Shown: positions 41,907-49,916 of the stretch, piece after piece | Position numbering within the stretch: the stretch's first letter is position 1 | How the letters are laid out: the number at the start of each line of letters is the position of its first letter | Assembly: GCA_964550465.1 (NCBI GenBank) | Contig: CAZJZH010000002.1 | Coordinates: forward strand, 1-52,466 | Reading direction: 5' to 3' | Length of the DNA: 52,466 nucleotides | Source of the DNA: CAZJZH01 sp964550465 | Lineage (GTDB): Bacteria; Patescibacteriota; Patescibacteriia; JACRDY01 | Translations under genes and position numbers: made by a program | The notes under the pieces: model-generated | The model's database searches: none | Seen by the model: the letters and a program-made list of their open reading frames with translations, nothing else | Told to the model about the DNA's origin: nothing

Positions 41907-42470
41907 TTAGAGACTCATGTCTGGCGGAAATTTGGCTTGTAGAAAACGAGCCTTGGCTGTGAAGTCAAAGTCGGCTCGAGAATCCAGCTGACTACTAGTA
42001 TCTCGAAGCTCGCTATCCAAGTCATCCAGGCGCGCAAATAGCTCCGCCTGTTTTTCTTGCATCTGCTCCGGGCTTAGCGAGCTGAACCGAGTCAAGATAT
42101 CCGGGTAGAATTTGCTGCCGATGCGTAACACAAAAGCAGCTAAATCCGTGTGGGGCTTTTTCTCCAACTGCTCCAGTGTGCCCAAGAGCACGCTGAAGCT
42201 ATCGTTGACGCGTGTACGCACTGCCTCTGGGACGCCGTCGACATAGAGTTTGTTGGCTAATTCCACCAATCCGATTCGCAGTTCGCCAAAATTGCGCAGC
42301 ATCTCGCTGTGACGGTTGTCCGGTGCAGCGTGCTGCTGTCCGCTGGCTTGGGGTGAAGGGGTGGAGCCCGATTTGGACTGCCCCGACGTACCTTTGTGAC
42401 TCAGGCGGTATACGATGTATGCCACCGCTATCACGATGATTGTCACGATCACGACTGTCTTGATGTCCAT
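41907..42470 (-). CDS. Anchored helical protein, first gene of the operon
   Basis: 187 residues. One N-terminal membrane helix (5-22), a Ser/Gln/Pro linker and a helical domain (NFGELRIGLVELANKLYVDG, LAAFVLRIGSKFYPDILTRF). TelA is often paired with XpaC-type proteins, which have a similar layout, but sequence identity to that family is not established here. SD AAAGGAGAATTGG. It starts the eight-gene minus-strand operon. Confidence 0.65.
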   Translation of the reverse strand: MDIKTVVIVTIIVIAVAYIVYRLSHKGTSGQSKSGSTPSPQASGQQHAAPDNRHSEMLRNFGELRIGLVELANKLYVDGVPEAVRTRVNDSFSVLLGTLEQLEKKPHTDLAAFVLRIGSKFYPDILTRFSSLSPEQMQEKQAELFARLDDLDSELRDTSSQLDSRADFDFTAKARFLQAKFPPDMSL

Positions 42471-42785
42471 TGCCCAATTCTCCTTTCATGTGGGCGGTTA
42501 TCCATACTCAACACCACCACTATTGGCGGTGTATATGATTTCTCTATTCATTCTTTTCAAAGAACGCTGGCGCAAAAAACGCCATAGATAGCCGTTCCGT
42601 ATCTAAAATAAGGCAATATAATGCCGTATGAACGGCCGTCCATGGTGTCTTGTAAGGCGACGCTATACCTTATGCAATTTTGATAAAAATGTCAAATTAC
42701 GGAGGTGCTGTCCTCACATGCTAAATACGTACCTTATTGTGCTAAAAATCTTGTTTATTTGATCTAATCATGGCAGACTACGGCC
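42471..42785. promoter_or_regulatory. Divergent control region between the TelA operon and dus
   Basis: No gene seen. It contains a nested dyad: GCCGTTC (42591-42597) with GAACGGC (42630-42636), enclosing GGCA/TGCC around a TATAAT box (42617-42622, plus strand; TATATT overlaps on the minus). It also holds an ACACC-type hairpin near the TelA-operon start (about 42508-42532). A regulator-binding site for the TelA operon is a reasonable guess. Confidence 0.5.
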
Positions 42786-43769
42786 ATGGCAAACCCGAAC
42801 TACAATTTTTGGCAGCAACTGCCGCAGCCCTTCTTTTGCTTAGCGCCGATGGCTGACGTCACCGACGTGGCCTTTCGGCGGATTATCGCTCAGTATGGTA
42901 AACCAGACATCACCTGGACAGAGTTTGTGTCTGTCGAAGGCTTGTCGTCTGACCAAGGCCGGCAGAAACTGTTGATTGATCTGGCCTATGATGAGATTGA
43001 GCGACCGATTGTGGCTCAGATTTTTGGTTCTGACCCGCAGCAGTTTTTTAGTATCGCCAAGTTAGTCAAAGAACTAGGTTTTGATGGCGTAGACATTAAC
43101 ATGGGCTGCCCAGAAAAAAGCATTAACAAAAAACAGTGCGCCGGCGCCGAACTTATCCGCCACCCAAAACTAGCCCAAGAAATTATCCTGGCGACAAAAG
43201 AAGGCGCGGGGCAGATGCCGGTGTCAGTCAAAACCCGTACCGGTTATAGTCAGCATGAAATCGACAGCTGGATACCGACCCTGGCAGAAACCAAGCCAGC
43301 AGCCATTACTCTGCACGGGCGGACTAAAAAAGAGATGTCCAAGGTGCCAGCTCACTGGGACCTCATCGCTCAGGCGGCAGAGATTGTTCATCAGTATGAT
43401 GACATATTGTTTATCGGTAATGGTGACGTAGTTGACCTGGCTGATGCGCAGGCTAAAGTAGCGCAGTATGGCGTCGACGGAGTGATGATTGGTCGGGGGA
43501 TTTTTGGTAATCCGTGGTTGTTTAACCGCCAGGTCAATCGTGATGACTTACCACTGACTGAGCGGTGGCGGGTACTGGTTGAGCACGCCAAGTTGTATGA
43601 GGACTTACTTGGTCCACATAAGCCGTTTGATATTATGAAAAAACATTTCAAAGCCTATGTGCACGGCTTTGATGGCGCCAAAGAGCTGCGGATGCAGCTG
43701 ATGGAAACGAAGACAGCAGCGGAGGTGGAAGATATATTAGGGCGGTGGCAAGGGCAGGTGAGCGGGTAG
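42786..43769 (+). CDS. tRNA-dihydrouridine synthase
   Basis: 327 residues. FMN-binding start PFFCLAPMADVTDVAFRRII, VAQIFGSDPQQF, the catalytic motif VDINMGCPEKSINKKQCAGAEL (Cys in NKKQCAG), SVKTRTGY and VMIGRGIFGNPWLF. It reduces uridines in the tRNA D-loop. Subtype is not assignable by eye. The ATG at 42770 is in another frame. Confidence 0.93.
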   Translation: MANPNYNFWQQLPQPFFCLAPMADVTDVAFRRIIAQYGKPDITWTEFVSVEGLSSDQGRQKLLIDLAYDEIERPIVAQIFGSDPQQFFSIAKLVKELGFDGVDINMGCPEKSINKKQCAGAELIRHPKLAQEIILATKEGAGQMPVSVKTRTGYSQHEIDSWIPTLAETKPAAITLHGRTKKEMSKVPAHWDLIAQAAEIVHQYDDILFIGNGDVVDLADAQAKVAQYGVDGVMIGRGIFGNPWLFNRQVNRDDLPLTERWRVLVEHAKLYEDLLGPHKPFDIMKKHFKAYVHGFDGAKELRMQLMETKTAAEVEDILGRWQGQVSG

Positions 43770-43832
43770 GGCTTTTGTTTCAAGTCATGGGGTGTGTTAT
43801 GATTATTATGTAAATAATAAGGCTGTATATTT

Positions 43833-44390
43833 ATGAGTTTTGAAACAATGCCCCGGCAGCCAGAAGCGGTAGATTGGGAAGATGTGGAAGAGGTGGAAGA
43901 GGTGGAAGAGGTGATAGAGGAGGCCGAGTGGCAAGAGGCAGAGACAGAAACTCAGCGTGGACTGGCTGATGCGGCGCAAGAAGCGTTGCAGACAGTTGCG
44001 CACAGACAAGCGATTGAGAACTTGAGTCAGTTTGGTATTGCGGTAGCAGAAACCGCTCGATTGCAGGCGATTATTCAGCGGAGCCAGAAATTACTGGAGC
44101 AGGGTGTTGCTTCACCTACGCACCTAAGGTTTTTACCAACATGGCTTGGCGGTATTCCAGAGATTATTGGGCAGGTCACTGCTTTATATGAACAATGGCA
44201 AGAAATGACAAAATACAGTAGAGCATGGCACCAGACGGAGAAGCAGATTCAGGAAAAAGTGGAAGAAATGGAGCGGTTTATAGAAGAGGTGGAGAAGATT
44301 AATAAGGAAATGGAGGATAATCTGAAAAAAGGTATTCATCCAGGCAAATGGCAAGAGCGTTATGATACACAGATAGGCAGTGACGTTTAA
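43833..44390 (+). CDS. Acidic coiled-coil protein, function unknown
   Basis: 185 residues. The N-terminus has an internal repeat (VEEVEEVEEVIEEAE) from a 9-bp DNA repeat near 43882-43914. The rest is coiled coil (QEKVEEMERFIEEVEKINKEM, in two parts) around a short less charged part (THLRFLPTWLGGIPEIIGQV) that may touch a membrane. No family recognised. A terminator follows. Confidence 0.6.
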   Translation: MSFETMPRQPEAVDWEDVEEVEEVEEVIEEAEWQEAETETQRGLADAAQEALQTVAHRQAIENLSQFGIAVAETARLQAIIQRSQKLLEQGVASPTHLRFLPTWLGGIPEIIGQVTALYEQWQEMTKYSRAWHQTEKQIQEKVEEMERFIEEVEKINKEMEDNLKKGIHPGKWQERYDTQIGSDV

Positions 44391-44416
44391 ATTTTTAGGA
44401 AGAGGTTGGTAGATAG

Positions 44417-44446
44417 AAAAACACCCCCGAGTGCTCGGGGGTGTTT
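44417..44446. terminator. Bidirectional terminator
   Basis: AAAACACCCCCGAG / CTCGGGGGTGTTTT, 14-bp perfect stem with a 2-nt loop between convergent genes. Confidence 0.9.
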
Positions 44447-44464
44447 TGATGTTCACTGTTAATG

Positions 44465-45199
44465 TTACCACGTCTCGGTAACGCGGTCGAAAATGTCACC
44501 CATTACGTCATCCCCTTCAGGCCAGAGGGGTTGATCAGCAGTAGGAGGTGATGAGCATTGGCACGTGTGCCACCAGTCACTGCCACGCCGCTCACTGCCG
44601 CAGTACCAGTGCCCGTTTCTCGGGTTCTTAAATTGCACACAGTCAGCATAGACAAGTGACCTTATTTTTTTATGGTACACGCGAATCGGCCATCCGTGTG
44701 CCTCCATATAGTATCTGGAGTAACTGCTCCGGATTGGGGTATTGGTCTTGACACCAAACTCGCCCAACTGCTCCGCCAGCCAACGAAAAGTTGGACCAAC
44801 GCCCGGTCCAGTGGGTTGACCAAAGGGGCAGTCATGGTCATCACAGCGGCCGGACAATTCTGCTGTGACCTGCTTTTTGAGTTGCTTGATCAACTCGTTA
44901 CGATCCGCAGCGCTGACCGCATCGTTGTGGATGGCGATTCCAGGGTCTTCACCGGCGCGAACTTGTGTGACGTACTCGCTAATCGTGCGACTGGCCGCCT
45001 CGACCGGATCCACTGTCGGCCCCACATCAGTACTTTCCTCGTCAAGAGGTTGTTGAGGGGGATGGTTGGTCGGCTCAGGGCTGACCACCGGGACGTCTGC
45101 AGGAGTGACTGTGGTGATGCCACCGTGAGTGGCACATCCTGTTACCACCGCCAGGCAGAACACAACTACCATCGACAAAAAGAAACTTTTCAGGGACAT
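44465..45199 (-). CDS. Lipoprotein, function unknown
   Basis: 244 residues. Signal peptide and lipobox AVVTGCATH (Cys near 22), a Pro/Thr linker, a short helical part (DRNELIKQLKKQVTAEL), then a Cys/Trp-rich domain (CDDHDCPFG, YADCVQFKNPRNGHWYCG, DWWHTCQCSS) likely held by disulfides. SD AAAGGAGGAATCAC. It follows the next gene on the same strand by 21 nt. Confidence 0.75.
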   Translation of the reverse strand: MSLKSFFLSMVVVFCLAVVTGCATHGGITTVTPADVPVVSPEPTNHPPQQPLDEESTDVGPTVDPVEAASRTISEYVTQVRAGEDPGIAIHNDAVSAADRNELIKQLKKQVTAELSGRCDDHDCPFGQPTGPGVGPTFRWLAEQLGEFGVKTNTPIRSSYSRYYMEAHGWPIRVYHKKIRSLVYADCVQFKNPRNGHWYCGSERRGSDWWHTCQCSSPPTADQPLWPEGDDVMGDIFDRVTETW

Positions 45200-45220
45200 G
45201 TGATTCCTCCTTTGGGCGCT

Positions 45221-45673
45221 TTATTGCGCCTGAATATCCTTGTCTGTGTGTCGGGGCTTACCATGCTTGCCACCAGAGTAGAAGTATAGTACTTCGCTAG
45301 CAGCCTTTACTGTATCCATGCCACGCTTGACTTCTGCCTCATGCCAGTCAAGAAAAGCATCCAACTCATGAGACTCCAAGAGTTGACTCATAGGAGGAGA
45401 AAAGAGGTGAGAGGTGTGTTGCCGAAAAATCTCTTTTGCGGTTACGAAATCTTTCTGTGCAACGGACGTGACAAAGTGCCGTCGATCAGCGTTAAACCGC
45501 TCTTCCTGGCTGTAGATTTTTTGCCCGACGGCACTGTGGACGATCGTGCAGTGGGATTTTGGCGATAATTGGGTAAGTACGTAGCCCCGGGTCTTGTGGT
45601 GTGTCAGGCCAACAACCATCAAAAGAACAGTGCTGACCAGGGCGATACCGATGATAATGATCCCATTTTTCAT
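45221..45673 (-). CDS. Small anchored protein, function unknown
   Basis: 150 residues from MKNGIIIIGIALVSTV; a longer frame upstream (23 codons) is rejected because an SD (AGGGAGA) fits the ATG at 45673. One N-terminal membrane helix (4-22), then a helical domain with FNADRRHFVTSVAQKDFVTA and SHELDAFLDWHEAEVKRG. No family recognised. First gene of a two-gene unit with a clear promoter. Confidence 0.65.
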   Translation of the reverse strand: MKNGIIIIGIALVSTVLLMVVGLTHHKTRGYVLTQLSPKSHCTIVHSAVGQKIYSQEERFNADRRHFVTSVAQKDFVTAKEIFRQHTSHLFSPPMSQLLESHELDAFLDWHEAEVKRGMDTVKAASEVLYFYSGGKHGKPRHTDKDIQAQ

Positions 45674-45732
45674 GAAGATTTCTCCCTTCTTAGGCTTGCG
45701 CCAGTTGTGTGTTGTCAAAAAACGATTATCGT

Positions 45733-45761
45733 AATATAACATCTTTATAAAAATAAGTCAA
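45733..45761 (-). promoter_or_regulatory. Promoter of the 45673 gene
   Basis: TTGACT (45761-45756), 17 bp, TATATT (45738-45733) on the minus strand. The leader is about 50 nt, within a very AT-rich divergent region. Confidence 0.65.
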
Positions 45762-45817
45762 TATTTATCTTATTATTTTAATAAAATAAAGTAAAATAAC
45801 TATTTTTGAGAATATTA

Positions 45818-45846
45818 TTGCAAAAAATCAGCCTTTCTGTTACACT
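45818..45846 (+). promoter_or_regulatory. Promoter of rpsB-tsf
   Basis: TTGCAA (45818-45823), 17-bp spacer, TACACT (45841-45846). Start near 45853, giving a leader of about 120 nt. Confidence 0.65.
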
Positions 45847-45852
45847 GTGGCT

Positions 45853-45972
45853 GCTCTGAATAGAGCATTTATTACTCACCGTTCACAACGCCAGATATCC
45901 TTTCCTTCGTAGCTCTGCAGTAGAGCGAAGAAGGAAGCTGGTGAACGGGCGGATTAAAAGGATATAACTATT
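45853..45972 (+). promoter_or_regulatory. Structured rpsB leader (possible S2 autoregulation)
   Basis: CCGTTCAC (45879-45886) pairs over 8 bp with GTGAACGG (45941-45948). They enclose a long hairpin TCCTTCG...CGAAGAAGGA capped by GCTCT/AGAGC (about 45902-45936). The SD AAAAGGAT follows. rpsB leaders that bind S2 are known in other bacteria; a homologous role here is inferred. Confidence 0.5.
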
Positions 45973-46716
45973 ATGTCTATCCCATCATTGGCCGACATGC
46001 TCAAGGCCGGGGTACACTTTGGTCACCAGACCGGTAAGTGGCACCCTAAAATGGAGCCCTATCTCTTCGCTGAGCGCAGTGGCATTCATGTCATTGACTT
46101 AGAGAAGACGCAAACAGAATTAGAAAAGGCTGCGGCCTTTGTAACCGACCTCGTCGCTAAAGGTGGCGTGGTTATGTTTGTTGGTACAAAGAAGCAGGCC
46201 AAAGATATCATCGCCACCCATGCGGCTGATTGCGGCATGCCATATGTCCACCAGCGTTGGCTGGGTGGTATCTTGACCAACTTCTCAGTCATCTCCAAGA
46301 TGATCAAGAAGTACAAAGACCTGAAAGAAAAACAAACCACTGGTGGCTTTAAAGGCTATACTAAAAAGGAGCGACTTGATTTCGATAATGAAATCGCGGA
46401 CTTCGAGGAGCGCTTGGGTGGTTTGGCCAACTTGAAGAAGTTGCCAGATGCATTATTTGTGATTGATATTAAGAAAGAAAAAACAGCGGTAGCAGAAGCT
46501 AATGTCTGTAAGATCCCTATCGTGGCAGTCTGTGACTCAAATGCTAACCCAGACAAGGTGCAGCACGTTATCCCCGGCAACGACGATGCGGTTAAGAGTA
46601 TCGAGCTGTTTGCACAGGTGATGGCTGAGGCGGTCAAGGCTGGTCAGGAAAAAGCTAAGAGCCAGCCAGCTAAGCCAGCAGCTAAAAAGGCTGAACAGAA
46701 ACCTAGCGATAAGTAA
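45973..46716 (+). CDS. rpsB: 30S ribosomal protein S2
   Basis: 247 residues. S2 signatures: MLKAGVHFGHQTGKWHPKM, RSGIHVIDLEKT, YVHQRWLGGILTNF, PDALFVIDIKKEKTAVAEA, VCDSNANPDKV. The Lys/Ala-rich tail is normal. It precedes tsf by 30 nt, the standard operon. Confidence 0.97.
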   Translation: MSIPSLADMLKAGVHFGHQTGKWHPKMEPYLFAERSGIHVIDLEKTQTELEKAAAFVTDLVAKGGVVMFVGTKKQAKDIIATHAADCGMPYVHQRWLGGILTNFSVISKMIKKYKDLKEKQTTGGFKGYTKKERLDFDNEIADFEERLGGLANLKKLPDALFVIDIKKEKTAVAEANVCKIPIVAVCDSNANPDKVQHVIPGNDDAVKSIELFAQVMAEAVKAGQEKAKSQPAKPAAKKAEQKPSDK

Positions 46717-46746
46717 TTTCCTTCTGACTCATAAAACAAAATTTCT

Positions 46747-47523
46747 ATGGCAAACATTGCTGATATCAAGAAACTACGTGACGCTACCGGTGCGGGCATG
46801 GTGGACTGTCAAAACGCCTTGGCAGAAACCAATGGTGACTTTGAAGCGGCGGTAGAATTGTTACGCAAAAAGGGAGTAGAGAAGGCGGGTAAAAAGGCGG
46901 ACCGAGAAACCAACGAGGGTTTGATTGCTACAGCACCGGCTGATGGCGGCGTGGCCTTTGTAGCGCTGGCCTGTGAGACAGACTTCGTGGCCCGCAATGA
47001 TGACTTTATCGCGGCGGTCACATCTTTTGCTGAAAAGCTGGCTGCTGATGGTGAAGAGGTGTTCAAAGATTGGGCGGAAGAGACGATTAAGAATGAGTTG
47101 ATTGTCAAAATTGGTGAAAATATCCAGCTGGCAGATTTCGCCTTGATTAGTGGTCCAGTGGTGGGGCAGTATGTGCACTCAAACGGTAAGGTGGCTAGTG
47201 CTGTCGTGCTGAGCGGCGGTGACCAGCAGCTGGCAGATGATATTGCTATGCAGGTGGTGGCTATGAAGCCGCAGTACCTGACGCCAGCCGATGTACCAGC
47301 TGAGGTGTTGGATAAAGAGCGAGAAGTCTATCGTGAGCAGATGGCTAATGAAAATAAGCCGGCTGAGGTGATGGACAAGATTGTCGAAGGTAAGTTGAAT
47401 AAGTTTTACAGCGAAGCCTGTCTGATCAAGCAAAGCTTCATTAAAGATGAAGACAAGACCATTGAGCAGCTATTGGCTGATGCTGGCGTAGAGATTCAGA
47501 GCTTCCGATACTTGACTGTGTAA
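46747..47523 (+). CDS. tsf: Elongation factor Ts
   Basis: 258 residues. UBA-like N-terminus (IKKLRDATGAGMVDCQNALAE), the second signature CETDFVARNDDF and a C-terminal dimerisation region. It catalyses GDP release from EF-Tu. Same unit as rpsB; a terminator follows. Confidence 0.97.
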   Translation: MANIADIKKLRDATGAGMVDCQNALAETNGDFEAAVELLRKKGVEKAGKKADRETNEGLIATAPADGGVAFVALACETDFVARNDDFIAAVTSFAEKLAADGEEVFKDWAEETIKNELIVKIGENIQLADFALISGPVVGQYVHSNGKVASAVVLSGGDQQLADDIAMQVVAMKPQYLTPADVPAEVLDKEREVYREQMANENKPAEVMDKIVEGKLNKFYSEACLIKQSFIKDEDKTIEQLLADAGVEIQSFRYLTV

Positions 47524-47541
47524 AAAAAGATTGACTGTTAT

Positions 47542-47571
47542 AAAAACCCTTGGTGGCATGCCGAGGGTTTT
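47542..47571 (+). terminator. Terminator of rpsB-tsf
   Basis: AAAACCCT / AGGGTTTT extended by TGG/CCG, followed by a short T-run. Confidence 0.75.
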
Positions 47572-47579
47572 GTGATTGA

Positions 47580-47725
47580 AAATCGTAACTCGTAATTAGG
47601 ATGACATCGTATGCCGTATGCGGTATGTCGTATGTAGGTAGGTACTATAATATCTCATTCCATCATACGGTATACGGCATACCACATACGCTATGGATCA
47701 ATTACTGATTACTAGTTACGAATTA
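47580..47725. repeat. Mirrored GTATGCC/CATACGG and AATTACG simple repeats
   Basis: Units of the type CGTAATTA, then GTATGCCGTATGCGG, an AT-rich centre with a TATAAT-like box (about 47647-47652), then CATACGGTATACGGC and TTACGAATTACG. The right half is an imperfect reverse complement of the left half, so the whole 146-bp stretch can form a long cruciform or RNA hairpin. Confidence 0.7.
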
Positions 47726-47759
47726 CGAAAACGTGTATACACCCCCCACCAATTTCTGA

Positions 47760-47765
47760 TATAAT
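47760..47765 (+). promoter_or_regulatory. -10 box upstream of gap
   Basis: TATAAT 36 nt before the gap ATG. A second CATACT lies 10 nt before the ATG. No SD. Confidence 0.45.
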
Positions 47766-47801
47766 ACTGTTTACACACCCTAACTCATACTGTCACCCCC
47801 T

Positions 47802-48821
47802 ATGCCCAAGAAAAAAGTTCGTATCGCTATTAACGGCTTTGGCCGCATCGGCCGGGCCGCCTTTAAAGTTGCACTAGAGCATCCGGGTGTGGAAGTGGTG
47901 GCTATTAATGATTTAGTCGACACAGAAACCTTGGCCTACTTACTGCAGTATGACTCAGTCTATGGCTACTACGATCAGCCGGTTAAAGTCAGTGATGGTC
48001 TGTTGACTGTCGGGCGAGCCAAGGTGGCGACTATGTCGCAGAAGGATCCAGCTAAGCTACCGTGGAAGAAACTAAAAATTGACGTGGTGCTGGAGTGCAC
48101 TGGCGTGTTTACCAATGCTAAAGGGGCAGAACTGCACCGCAAAGCGGGAGCCAAGAAAGTCCTCATCTCCGCGCCAGGCAAAGAGGGGATAGAGCACACC
48201 AAGGTGTTTGGTTCGGCCGAGACAGCTGAAGCCATGGCCGCGGGCAAGGTCATTTCTAATGGTTCATGTACGACCAACTGTACCGTGCCACTGATTCAAG
48301 TATTAGAAAACGCCTTTGGCGTAGAAAAGGCCATGCTATCCACCATCCACGCCTACACCGCGTCACAAAACCTGATTGACAGTCCGCACAAAAAAGACCC
48401 ACGACGTGGTCGTTCGGCAGCGGAAAACATTGTCCCTACCAGTACCGGCGCGGCCAAGGCCACCACTAAGGTAGTTTCATCACTAGCTGATAAGTTTGAT
48501 GGTATCGCGGTCCGCGTGCCAGTGCCGGTTGGCTCATTGACTGACATTACCTGTGTGCTGAGCAAAGACGTGACGGTTGAACAGGTCAACAAGGCTTTTG
48601 AAAAAGCCACCAAACACCCACTATTTGCCAACGTCTTGGCAGTGACTGATGAGCCAATTGTCTCATCAGATATTATCAGCAGCAGTTACTCTGCTATTGT
48701 GGATCTACAAATGACCCGCGTCGTTGGCGGTAATCTGGTTAAAGTCCTAGCCTGGTACGATAATGAATGGGGCTACTCAAATCGCTTAGTTGAAATGGCC
48801 GCTGCGGTGGCCCACAGTTAG
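47802..48821 (+). CDS. gap: Glyceraldehyde-3-phosphate dehydrogenase
   Basis: 339 residues. NAD-binding INGFGRIGRAAFK, active-site SNGSCTTNCTVP (Cys near residue 156), HAYTASQNLIDSPHKKDPRRGRSAAENIVPT (substrate site, in parts) and the C-terminal WYDNEWGYSNRLVE. Glycolysis, cytoplasm. It is 3 nt from the permease gene and eno is 3 kb downstream. Confidence 0.97.
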   Translation: MPKKKVRIAINGFGRIGRAAFKVALEHPGVEVVAINDLVDTETLAYLLQYDSVYGYYDQPVKVSDGLLTVGRAKVATMSQKDPAKLPWKKLKIDVVLECTGVFTNAKGAELHRKAGAKKVLISAPGKEGIEHTKVFGSAETAEAMAAGKVISNGSCTTNCTVPLIQVLENAFGVEKAMLSTIHAYTASQNLIDSPHKKDPRRGRSAAENIVPTSTGAAKATTKVVSSLADKFDGIAVRVPVPVGSLTDITCVLSKDVTVEQVNKAFEKATKHPLFANVLAVTDEPIVSSDIISSSYSAIVDLQMTRVVGGNLVKVLAWYDNEWGYSNRLVEMAAAVAHS

Positions 48822-48824
48822 TCT

Positions 48825-49877
48825 ATGCCTACCACTCCTACCAACAAAAAATCAATCGCCAATATTTTCCTGCTCCTGCTGTTGGCCGGTACGGCCTATT
48901 TGGTCTACCTGTTCTTTGAGCCGTTCATCATGGTGATTATTTTCTCAGCCATTTTAGCTTCCATTTTTTACGGTCCGTATGAGAAACTGGCCAAGCTACT
49001 AGGGGAGCGGTATAGCGCAGCTTCATTGATCATGACTATTTTGATTGCCCTAGTGGTCATCTTACCGTTTAGCTACTTCCTCTTCTATGTGTCTAAGGCG
49101 TCAATCGAGAGCTTCAGTACCATCTCTCAGTGGATCGAGGGAGGCTCTTTACAGCGCACCATTAACACAGTGCTGGATGACCATCTGACATTTATCGACC
49201 TGTCTCAGGTCAATGTTGGCCAGTACCTACTCAGCGCCAGCGAACGAGTGTCTGACTTCCTCTTTTCTGGTGGCGCCGTTGTCTTACGCGGTACGGGTGA
49301 ATTTTTAACGGCTATTGTGTTGATTCTCTTTACGGTCTTTTTCTTCTTCCGAGACGGCAAAGCCTTCGTCAAGCGATTAATGTACCTGACACCACTACCT
49401 AACCGTTATGACAAAGAGATTTTTCAGAAATTCCGTGACGTGTCGTATTCCACCATGGTCAGTACCTTTGTGACGGCTATCGCTCAGGGTATTGTGGGCG
49501 CCATTGGTTTTCTGATTGTCGGTTTGCCAGCCCTGCTGCCCGGTGTGGCTATGGCATTGCTATCACTACTGCCATACATCGGCTCCGCTTTTGTCTGGCT
49601 GCCTGTTGGTATTTATTTCTTAGCTACTGGCGCTGTATGGCAAGGAGTATTTATTTTGCTGTGGGGTATGTTTGTGGTTGGCCTGACAGACAATATTTTA
49701 CGGCCGGTGCTGATTAAAGGTAAGGCGCATGTGCACCCACTACTGATCTTCTTTATCTTCGGTGGCATCATCGCTTTTGGTTTCTGGGGCATGATCATCG
49801 GACCGATTGTGATAGCGTTGGCGTTTACGCTCTTACATATTTATGAGCTGGAGTACGAAAGTGTGCTAGAGAGGTAA
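48825..49877 (+). CDS. AI-2E family transporter (PerM/TqsA-like)
   Basis: 350 residues, about eight membrane helices. Family features: SAILASIFYGPYEKLAKLL, FFRDGKAFVKRLMYLTPLP, GLPALLPGVAMALLSLLPYIGSAFVWLP and the C-terminal GGIIAFGFWGMIIGPIVIALA. Substrates are diverse in this family, so the name should not be read as proof of autoinducer-2 export. Confidence 0.9.
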   Translation: MPTTPTNKKSIANIFLLLLLAGTAYLVYLFFEPFIMVIIFSAILASIFYGPYEKLAKLLGERYSAASLIMTILIALVVILPFSYFLFYVSKASIESFSTISQWIEGGSLQRTINTVLDDHLTFIDLSQVNVGQYLLSASERVSDFLFSGGAVVLRGTGEFLTAIVLILFTVFFFFRDGKAFVKRLMYLTPLPNRYDKEIFQKFRDVSYSTMVSTFVTAIAQGIVGAIGFLIVGLPALLPGVAMALLSLLPYIGSAFVWLPVGIYFLATGAVWQGVFILLWGMFVVGLTDNILRPVLIKGKAHVHPLLIFFIFGGIIAFGFWGMIIGPIVIALAFTLLHIYELEYESVLER

Positions 49878-49916
49878 TGAATAATGTATAATGCTTAATT
49901 AATAATTTTTATTTGT

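Noticed and set aside
42718..42762. A 14-codon peptide after GGAGGT upstream of dus
   Set aside because: Too short to support from sequence alone; the GAGG/CCTC hairpin around the SD makes it doubtful.
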